A stretch of 45,595 nt of DNA from a virus. Below are positions 38,900 to 45,595 of the stretch, piece after piece. Every line of letters begins with the position of its first letter. Positions within the stretch are counted from its first letter, which is position 1. Position numbers and translations under genes: made by a program. The notes beneath the pieces are model-generated. The model did no database searches. It was not told the origin of the DNA and was given only the letters and a program-made list of their open reading frames with translations. Where the stretch lies: positions 1 through 45,595 of IMG/VR virus record IMGVR_UViG_3300042292_000567. One strand, given 5' to 3'.

Positions 38900-40096
38900 T
38901 TAATCTCCTAATGCAATCGTTATTGCGTTAAATGGGTATCTTTGAGTTTGTCTTGACGATGATATAGATTTTACTGTTAATGATGCTGTACTACCGATAT
39001 ATGGTGCTTTATATAGAATTAGCTTACCGTTTGATACTCTAAACCCTGTACCAGAATCGTATGGTGTCAACCATGGGTACCGCACCTGATCGATATATGG
39101 ATGTATTTTTAGACCATTAACAAAAACATCTAAATCTTTTGAATCAACTATTGTATTTAATGAAGTTCCATTTGTAGTTAAATTAAAAACTGTTGAGATA
39201 CCATTGAATTGGTTAGAAATATCATCAAGAATAGAATTAACGATACTGTTATTATTAGTTGGTGTACCTTTTAACAGCCAATTTGTCGTTGATGTAGAAT
39301 AAACAAACTCAGCATATGTATGACTAATATCTAATATAACAGAGGTATCACTTTCAATTGTATCACTACCACTTGAAGCGACTGTTAACGCGTTGTTTCC
39401 AAACGTATTTGTTACGTCAAGAATACCAATCGTAGCACCATCGGTTGGTGATTGTGGTAACGTAATAGTAAATGCACCAGCTGTTGTATTAGCGCGAATT
39501 AACTCACTCGGTGCTGCGGTGTAGTTTGTTACTTTTACTGGAGATACCTGTAACGATCCACCACCGGTTGGGATAGTCATCAATCGCCAATTAGTAGTTG
39601 ATGAGATATACGTAAACGCAGCGTATGTATTGCTAACGTCTAATATAACACTAGTATCACCTTCAATCGTTGCACCTGCACCAGGAGCTACTGTAATATT
39701 ATTAGTACTAAACGTATTAGCAATATCCATAATACCAACGATTGCACCATCAGCTGGTGATGCTGGCATTGTTATTATAAAACTGCTTGTAGCGTTAACG
39801 CGAACTAAATCATTTGATACAGCTGTATAATTAGCTGTTTTTGTAGGTGTTGATACTAACCCACCAACTACCGTGGCCCAACTTGCGTTAGTTCCATCGG
39901 TAGTTAAATACTTTCCACTATTACTTGTTTGTGTTGGTAGGGAAATAGGCGCTGGTTGTGATAACCAGGTGGATCCATTACTTGTTAAAACGTTACCGGT
40001 AGTACCAGGCGCTGTTAGACCTGTACCACCGTATGCTACCGGTAATGTGCCAGCTATAGGTGTAACACCTAACAAACTCGACAGGCTTGTTGTCAT
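38900..40096 (-). CDS. Fibre protein with two tandem beta modules, first gene of a long late unit
   Basis: 398 residues. N-terminal GGTG module (LPVAYGGTGLTAPGTTGNVL, SNGSTWLSQPAPISLPTQT, GKYLTTDGTNASWA). Then two tandem copies of an ~80-residue beta module (KTANYTAVSNDLVRVN, SPADGAIVGIMDIANTF, TIEGDTSVILDVSNTYAAFTY, STTNWRL), the second starting near VTNYTAAPSELIRAN. The C-terminus (LDDISNQFNGISTVFNLTTNG and later DVFVNGLKIHPY) matches fibre ends of marine phages by memory. It has a GATAAATA late-type box 31 nt upstream and is followed 5 nt later by the 950-residue structural gene. A structural adaptor role is inferred; no enzyme motif is seen. Confidence 0.7.
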   Translation of the reverse strand: MTTSLSSLLGVTPIAGTLPVAYGGTGLTAPGTTGNVLTSNGSTWLSQPAPISLPTQTSNSGKYLTTDGTNASWATVVGGLVSTPTKTANYTAVSNDLVRVNATSSFIITMPASPADGAIVGIMDIANTFSTNNITVAPGAGATIEGDTSVILDVSNTYAAFTYISSTTNWRLMTIPTGGGSLQVSPVKVTNYTAAPSELIRANTTAGAFTITLPQSPTDGATIGILDVTNTFGNNALTVASSGSDTIESDTSVILDISHTYAEFVYSTSTTNWLLKGTPTNNNSIVNSILDDISNQFNGISTVFNLTTNGTSLNTIVDSKDLDVFVNGLKIHPYIDQVRYPWLTPYDSGTGFRVSNGKLILYKAPYIGSTASLTVKSISSSRQTQRYPFNAITIALGD

Positions 40097-40126
40097 CTAT
40101 AATACCTTTATTTCACCTGAAATATA

Positions 40127-40134
40127 TATTTATC
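40127..40134 (-). promoter_or_regulatory. T4-like late promoter box (GATAAATA)
   Basis: The - strand reads GATAAATA, one mismatch from TATAAATA, 31 nt before the ATG at 40096. It lies in the only gap (44 nt) between the chaperone gene and the next long late unit. A partial pairing of TACCT upstream with AGGTA at the SD may exist here but is weak. Confidence 0.5.
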
Positions 40135-40140
40135 AGTTGG

Positions 40141-40584
40141 TTATTTAATAGGTAATTCTGGCCAGGTAATATCGAATGGAAATCCATCTTGGTTAGAAAT
40201 ATCACGTAAAGCTTGTCTGTAGATCGCATAAGCTGCTTTATCAGCTGATGTATCTTCAACTTGCGTCCAATCTGTTTCTGTTAATAGTTGGTTTCGTTTA
40301 GCACGTACGATTGAAGCTTCTGTTGATGTATCAGCAGCGATATCTTCTTCTGATTTATCAGCAACTTCAACAGTAAAGACTTGATTATCTTCAATGTATG
40401 GGTTGACTGTAATAAGTTTCTGTGTTGCTTTATCGTGTGGTTTCCAAATTGTAACACCAAGTGCTGAATTTGCTTCCATGAAACTATCGTCAGGTCCGGT
40501 AGTTGGAAACGACGTAAGTGGAAATAATTTTTTATAATGACCAATCTCAACAACTTGGTCGTCTTGTATAATAGCGATATCCAT
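40141..40584 (-). CDS. Tail assembly chaperone-like protein, paralogue 2
   Basis: 147 residues, a clear paralogue of the 11585-12070 protein: RAKRNQLLTETDWTQVEDT, AAYAIYRQALRDISNQDGFPFDITWPELP match its C-terminal third residue for residue in most positions. The N-terminal half (VVEIGHYKKLFPLTSFPTTGP) is related but diverged and has an acidic middle. It starts 1 nt after the stop of the 1564-residue LamG adhesin, as its paralogue follows the 844-residue adhesin, so each pair may be a fibre and its dedicated chaperone. It ends just before the 40096 unit's late box. Confidence 0.75.
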   Translation of the reverse strand: MDIAIIQDDQVVEIGHYKKLFPLTSFPTTGPDDSFMEANSALGVTIWKPHDKATQKLITVNPYIEDNQVFTVEVADKSEEDIAADTSTEASIVRAKRNQLLTETDWTQVEDTSADKAAYAIYRQALRDISNQDGFPFDITWPELPIK

Positions 40585-40585
40585 T

Positions 40586-43500
40586 TTAATATCCTCCAGA
40601 TGTTGGTAATGGTGCTGTTGGTGGTGTGAAGTTTTGGGTGTAGCGTGCTAAGCCTTTTGTTATACGGAAGTCGTCGATGTAACCAGATACCTGTGTGGGT
40701 TGTGTATTACTAACGTACCAATTGCCAATAACTTTAGGATATGTTAATCTATTAACAATGCTTCCAGAAATACTTGTTAAATTTAAATCTCTAACACCAT
40801 TTATATAAAGTTGCCAAGTTGTACCACTGCGAACATATACAATATGGTTCCACGCGTTCTGAGTAATACTGATTGTTCCAATACCATTACCGCCTGAATC
40901 GGAATTAATTAAATTCCAACTAGTACCATTGCTAGATGCCCATAACCCTATCTTTTGATTTGCTGCTGTAGAGCTGTAATCAATACCTATGCTGTAATCA
41001 GCTCCAAAACTGCCATGATATAAAGCCTGTCTAGCAGTTGAAGTTGGGTACCACCAAAACTCTATAGTGAAATCTACAGAACCAAATTCAAGATTATCAT
41101 TAGATGTGATTGATAAGTAATCCCCAGCACCGTCAAATGCTAAACTACCCGTTCCAAATTTCTTAGTACCAGTACTAATCTGAGCATTCCCATAAGCTGT
41201 AATAGTCTTAGGGCTACTACTCAAATCAGTGAATACCTGTGAGCCATTAGTACCATCACCATTCAACAACAAACTAACCTGAGCATAATTATAATCATAC
41301 TGAGTACCAGTTACGATCGGAGCTTCGTAGGTTGGTGGTGTAAAGTTAGCAGTGTATCGTGCGTAGCCTTTGGTTATACGGAAGTCATCAATATACCCTG
41401 GAAATTGCAAACTATAACCAGTATATAGCCCGTTACCAATTAATAGCGTTTCGGTATTATTTGCAGCTTCTGTAGCTGATGCAGTAAGTATAAGCACACC
41501 ATTCTTATATACTTTTACATTTGTTCTATCACAAACATATGCAATATGATTCCACGCGTTTAAATCTAAAGTAGTTGATGACTGATACTCGGTACCGTTA
41601 AAAAAACTTATTCCACTATTATTAACATTCAAGTAACCCTGATAGCTACAAGTTCCACTATTGGGAACACGCTTTGTGAATAATATTCTATTTGCTAATG
41701 ACGCTGTTGTTGGATAACACCATAATTCAACGGTCCAGCTTACACCTGATAAATTTAAAGCAGCATTTGACGCTAAACTTAAATAATTTGTACCATCAAA
41801 GTACATACTACCAGTACCATATTTCTTCACGCTTGTATTAACAGTAACAGAACCATTATTAGTAACAGTTAAGGTATTAGGCGATTCATCTGTAAACGAT
41901 GTACTACCATTAGTACCATTACCTCTTAGCAATAACGATGTATCAGCACGATTAACGTCAAATGCTGTGCCAGCTGTAGTAGCTAATGCGTAAGTAGGTG
42001 GTGTGAAGTTACTTGTGTAGCGAGCAACACCTTTGGTTATGCGGAAATCATCAAAATACCCGTTCATTGCTCCGGTACCTAGATTATATTCGTTACCTAT
42101 AGTAGGAATAGTTCCAGTTAATGATGTAGTAAATGCTGCAGAACCTTGAGATTGACCATTTAAATATATTGATACAACTCCAGATTTTCGTACAAGAGCT
42201 ACATGATTCCACGTGTTAGCTGTTATAGTACTCGATGCCGTTAATATAGCTGATGTAGTGTAAAATACAAGATAACCAGTATTGGTCACACCATAAAATA
42301 CCGCATTAGAGGCATTTGTTGTTCCGTCACGAGTACAGAATATACATTGGTAATAAGGCGTTGTACTAACACTAATAAAATACGACCAACATTCAATGGT
42401 AAAATCATCGGTATTAAAAATACCAACTGCAGAATTTGAACATTTTAAATAGCTTGTCGCATTAGGGAAATAAATACTACCCACTCCATATTTCTTTTGA
42501 CTAGTATTAACCTGTGCAGTTCCATATGCAGTGATAGCGTTAGCTCCACTACTCAAATCCGTAAATGTCGTGCTACCATTAGTCCCTTCACCTGTCAATA
42601 ACAACGACACGTCAGCGTAATTAGGGTCAAAACCTGTTGAGATATACTGCGTAGGAAATGACTGACTAGGTGGAGTAAAGTTACTTGCGTATCTAGCTAC
42701 ACCTTTGGTTATGCGGACATCATCCATATAGCCAAGTAGCGAATAACCTCCTATTCCACCTCCAATGTTACCTACAATAATTCCATAATCGACAGAACAA
42801 TTTGTAGTATCAGTTACTGCAGAACCTTGTTGCACACCATCAAAAAATAATCTTGAATATCCGTTACTTCTGCATGCTGCAATATGATGCCAAGTATTTG
42901 CGGATGGAGGTGTAATGCTAGGGATAATTGGTGAATTTGCACCGTATTGATAATAAAAAACACCAGATGCAATATATAATGTTACACCTGTATTGTTATA
43001 ATTTGAACCCCTACCCTCAATGAATACATAATTGGAATTTGCTGATGCATAATTGACCCAAAATTCAATTGTATAATCTCCTGTTCCAAAATTAGATGGT
43101 GATGATACGGTTATTGAATCTCCAGTACCATCAAAGAACATACTACCAGTACCATTCTTCTTAACATCAGTGCTAAGTTGAACATTGCCATAAGGTGTAA
43201 CAGTCAGGTTATTCTGAGTACGGTCTTGGATTTTGTAGGACGGTAATGCTGCAGTTGGTGGTGTAAAGTTAGCTGTGTAGCGAGCTACACCTTTAGTATA
43301 TCTGTAGTCATCTATATAGCAGCTAATAAGTCCAGCTGAACCGTTACCGTATCCATTTATATCTAACGGGCCATCAGCATAATTAGAAGTTAACGAAGCT
43401 GATGCTGTTTGTACCCCATTTACAAAAATTCTTGTTGTTCCGTTATATCGTGTAAAGGCTAAGTGGTACCAAGCACCTGTAGTTATAGCTGTGGATGATG

Positions 43501-45280
43501 TCAAGTCGATAGCTGTAGAGCGACGCCCAATGAATGGGTAACCACCATTTACACCTATACCTAAGCTACCTGCAGTATCAAATATAAACAATTCTTGTTC
43601 ACCGGACATTGAATTTGGGTAAACCCAAACTTCTAACGTATAGTCGTTTGTAGCTGGCGCCAGTCCAGAAGCTGGTACCCTTAGCCACTGGTTTGTACCA
43701 TTAAAAGATATAATACCCGTACCATACTTCTTAGTAGCGGTATTTACTGTAGCAGTCCCATTATTAGTGATAGTATTATGCTGGTTAGACCAATCGATTA
43801 AATCATCACCGGTTAACATCAAACTGACATTCTGCCAATGTGGATCGTATGCGTCAGTCGTGTTACCATCTAACAGCAACGATACATTGCCCCACCAAGG
43901 GTCAGCTGCGATAGTTGGAGGTGTTGTTGGGAGTGCTGTGGTAGGTGGTGTAAAGTTAGCTGTGTATCGTGCAATACCTTTTGTTATTCTTAGGTCATCA
44001 ATGTAACCGTTAAAATAACCTGTATCAGCTAATCCAATAATCAAGGGTTGGTTTATTGTATCAATTGTTCCGATAGATGTTCCACCAGCGTTTAGTACGT
44101 TTCCGTCTTTATAAACATAAAGCATATTATTTGACCTAACTATAGCCAAATGAAACCATGAACCTGTAGAATTTGCACTACCAAAATTTAAATCATAAGT
44201 TATACTATTAGTTTTATATGAAAAACCAATTTTTCTAGTATTACTAAAAGCATTTATAGACACATACCACGAAAAACCAGAACTATTCCAAATACCCATT
44301 AATGGATCATAATTACCAATAAATGCTGCAATATTAACCCAACATTCAATGGTAAAATCACTAGATCCAAAATTAAAATTAGAGCTAGCAGGTATACTCA
44401 AATAATCCCCAGTACCATCGAAATACATGCTACCGGTACCATATTTCTTAGTAGCCGTATCGATTCTAGCGTTACCGTAGGTTGTTACAGGTAATCTATA
44501 AACTGAACTATCTAATATCTCATGTGATGGTAATGCTTGCGTAGGTGGGGTGAAATTGGCTGTGTATCGAGCTACGCCTTTGGTTACTCTTAGGTCGTCT
44601 ATGTAACCTTGAAAATCTAAACTTGTAACTGAAAAGTGTGCGCCAATTACAACAGTAGAACCTGTATAATTAGTTGAATCAGAATAATTTGAACCTGCTT
44701 GTACACCATTAATAAAACATCTTGTCACATTAGAACTTCTCGATAATGCAACATGAAACCATGTATTATTTTGAATTATTGATGAGTTAAAATCAGTTAA
44801 ATCTGCAACCATATTTTGAGCTATGTGAATATTACTTGGGAAAATACCAATTTGAAACCCACTGCTACCTAAATCAAAAATGCTCTTTTGTGATGCGCTA
44901 GATGTACCACTAAGATTTTGGGGATAGCACCAAAATTCCACAGTAAAATCACCAGTTCCAAACGAAAAAAGAGTACCCCAGGTTGATGTTAAATAATCTC
45001 TATTACCATCAAAATAATAACTCCCAGTTCCAAATTTCTTATTAATACTCGTAACTGCTACGTTACCATTTGCTGTTACAGTAACTTTATTATTTGACTT
45101 ATCCAGCAAATCATTACCTGTCAACAACAACGATACATTAGCGAAATTATCATCTACAACACTAGGGTCACCGGTTAACAGCAACGAGGTACTACCAAAA
45201 CTCGTATCAGACGGTGCAGACACAGTCGCGGTACTAGCTGTATAACCAGATGACGCATTTAAAATTTTACGAACACTCAT
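40586..45280 (-). CDS. Giant adhesin with seven tandem LamG domains
   Basis: 1564 residues. Seven LamG/ConA-like domains of ~200-220 residues, each with a KKFGTGS-type strand, a DFTIEFWxY strand, a WHHIAxVR strand, a short VYxNGV strand and a closing GYIDDxRITKGxARYTANFTPP. Linkers between copies begin with a YAxVSLLLxGDxTN phrase in four cases. The domains differ mostly in the central strands and loops. LamG folds in fibres bind glycans. The start overlaps the stop of the GKDLK connector gene (ATGA) with AAGGA as ribosome-binding site. It is the largest gene in the window and probably the main receptor-binding fibre of its cassette; the target glycan is unknown. Confidence 0.8.
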   Translation of the reverse strand: MSVRKILNASSGYTASTATVSAPSDTSFGSTSLLLTGDPSVVDDNFANVSLLLTGNDLLDKSNNKVTVTANGNVAVTSINKKFGTGSYYFDGNRDYLTSTWGTLFSFGTGDFTVEFWCYPQNLSGTSSASQKSIFDLGSSGFQIGIFPSNIHIAQNMVADLTDFNSSIIQNNTWFHVALSRSSNVTRCFINGVQAGSNYSDSTNYTGSTVVIGAHFSVTSLDFQGYIDDLRVTKGVARYTANFTPPTQALPSHEILDSSVYRLPVTTYGNARIDTATKKYGTGSMYFDGTGDYLSIPASSNFNFGSSDFTIECWVNIAAFIGNYDPLMGIWNSSGFSWYVSINAFSNTRKIGFSYKTNSITYDLNFGSANSTGSWFHLAIVRSNNMLYVYKDGNVLNAGGTSIGTIDTINQPLIIGLADTGYFNGYIDDLRITKGIARYTANFTPPTTALPTTPPTIAADPWWGNVSLLLDGNTTDAYDPHWQNVSLMLTGDDLIDWSNQHNTITNNGTATVNTATKKYGTGIISFNGTNQWLRVPASGLAPATNDYTLEVWVYPNSMSGEQELFIFDTAGSLGIGVNGGYPFIGRRSTAIDLTSSTAITTGAWYHLAFTRYNGTTRIFVNGVQTASASLTSNYADGPLDINGYGNGSAGLISCYIDDYRYTKGVARYTANFTPPTAALPSYKIQDRTQNNLTVTPYGNVQLSTDVKKNGTGSMFFDGTGDSITVSSPSNFGTGDYTIEFWVNYASANSNYVFIEGRGSNYNNTGVTLYIASGVFYYQYGANSPIIPSITPPSANTWHHIAACRSNGYSRLFFDGVQQGSAVTDTTNCSVDYGIIVGNIGGGIGGYSLLGYMDDVRITKGVARYASNFTPPSQSFPTQYISTGFDPNYADVSLLLTGEGTNGSTTFTDLSSGANAITAYGTAQVNTSQKKYGVGSIYFPNATSYLKCSNSAVGIFNTDDFTIECWSYFISVSTTPYYQCIFCTRDGTTNASNAVFYGVTNTGYLVFYTTSAILTASSTITANTWNHVALVRKSGVVSIYLNGQSQGSAAFTTSLTGTIPTIGNEYNLGTGAMNGYFDDFRITKGVARYTSNFTPPTYALATTAGTAFDVNRADTSLLLRGNGTNGSTSFTDESPNTLTVTNNGSVTVNTSVKKYGTGSMYFDGTNYLSLASNAALNLSGVSWTVELWCYPTTASLANRILFTKRVPNSGTCSYQGYLNVNNSGISFFNGTEYQSSTTLDLNAWNHIAYVCDRTNVKVYKNGVLILTASATEAANNTETLLIGNGLYTGYSLQFPGYIDDFRITKGYARYTANFTPPTYEAPIVTGTQYDYNYAQVSLLLNGDGTNGSQVFTDLSSSPKTITAYGNAQISTGTKKFGTGSLAFDGAGDYLSITSNDNLEFGSVDFTIEFWWYPTSTARQALYHGSFGADYSIGIDYSSTAANQKIGLWASSNGTSWNLINSDSGGNGIGTISITQNAWNHIVYVRSGTTWQLYINGVRDLNLTSISGSIVNRLTYPKVIGNWYVSNTQPTQVSGYIDDFRITKGLARYTQNFTPPTAPLPTSGGY

Positions 45281-45595
45281 TTTAGATCCTTACCAATTAC
45301 CACACCCGTCCAAGTTGTTCCTGCATCATACGTATAAAATCCTAAACTATCTCTACCAGATGCTGTCAATGTAGGTGCAGTACCACTAGCCCATTTAATA
45401 CCAGACCACCATGTTACAGTAGCACTACCACCGTTTGTAAGATCTAATATAAACTCACCAACAGTACCACTCGCTGGTACGTTACTAACTGTAAAAGTAG
45501 TAGCACCGCTTATAGTTTTTGTAAAATAGTTACCTAAATTTAAATCAATAGCACTCGCTGCAACAGCTACTCTTGTTTCAAATATTGCAACCGGT
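45277..45595 (-). CDS. Beta-rich fibre connector ending in GKDLK (5' end outside window)
   Basis: The frame runs from the right edge to a TGA at 45279-45277; about 105 residues are visible. The sequence (AASAIDLNLGNYFTKTISGATTF, then LDLTNGGSATVTWW, GRDSLGFYTYDAGTTWTG and GKDLK) is a close relative of the C-termini of the 14609-15070 and 18087-18776 proteins. The stop overlaps the start of the giant LamG gene, and AAGGATCT in its last codons is that gene's ribosome-binding site. It is therefore the connector of the rightmost cassette; its N-terminal fibre module presumably lies beyond the window. Confidence 0.7.
   Translation of the reverse strand, partial: PVAIFETRVAVAASAIDLNLGNYFTKTISGATTFTVSNVPASGTVGEFILDLTNGGSATVTWWSGIKWASGTAPTLTASGRDSLGFYTYDAGTTWTGVVIGKDLK

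Noticed and set aside
1-45595. Prophage or integrated element
   Set aside because: No integrase, attachment site, repressor or host gene appears in the window; gene content fits a large lytic phage.

Overview
This window looks like part of the genome of a large, lytic, T4-type tailed phage (a myovirus), AT-rich by eye and probably infecting a Gram-negative bacterium from a marine or freshwater setting. The evidence is a phage-type PhoH ATPase, T4-like late promoter boxes (TATAAATA and one-mismatch variants), self-cleaving S74 fibre chaperone domains, DUF4376 and tail-assembly-chaperone-like proteins, and a 950-residue structural protein that I recall from T4-like phages of marine bacteria. 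I see no integrase, no host flanking genes, no tRNA, no CRISPR array and no insertion sequence. The host cannot be read from the sequence.

Layout. Positions 1-3010 (+ strand) hold a tightly packed run of small accessory genes: the end of a radical-SAM-like protein, tiny membrane proteins, two paralogues of the FETNSSSSHS family and a NADAR/YbiA-type protein. Positions 3007-4235 (- strand) are a short late unit: an Ala/Val-rich helical protein, a class 3 lipase and a small lipoprotein. Positions 4325-5548 (+) carry a tRNA-guanine-transglycosylase-like (DpdA-like) gene and small ORFs, closed by a bidirectional terminator at 5772-5795. From 5809 to the right edge almost everything is on the - strand and encodes virion adhesins, interrupted by only two + strand genes: phoH (8140-8889) and cysC, an APS kinase (15501-16076).

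The adhesin region is built from repeated cassettes. LamG-type cassettes (6181-7968, 9045-15411, 16118-18776, 40141 to the right edge) follow the order small beta-rich gene, large adhesin, tail assembly chaperone where complete. RCC1-type cassettes (18839-24296 and 27484-36032) follow the order S74 chaperone fibre, RCC1 propeller, DUF4376 protein, RCC1 propeller. Together they encode 56 RCC1 repeats, which group into eight sets of exactly seven (eight seven-bladed propellers) in six genes. Behind the second RCC1 cassette lies a modification operon: sulfotransferase, YkgJ-like Cys-cluster protein, methyltransferase and TPR-glycosyltransferase. A putative 2OG-Fe(II)-oxygenase/cupin-like gene sits inside the first.

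How it may work together. Late boxes 26-54 nt before the first gene of seven - strand units suggest that the structural genes are late. The three + strand units that begin in this window from gaps shared with - strand units (the TGT-like gene, phoH, cysC) have sigma70-like promoters overlapping or abutting those late boxes, which suggests an early/late switch. CysC would make PAPS, the donor for the sulfotransferase, so the phage may sulfate a glycan or a virion component. The late box before the 23502-24296 fibre gene lies between the arms of an 11-bp inverted repeat whose 3' arm contains the Shine-Dalgarno, matching the T4 strategy for silencing late genes on read-through transcripts. The most unusual content is the RCC1-propeller fibre system coupled to a sulfation/glycosylation/methylation gene set.
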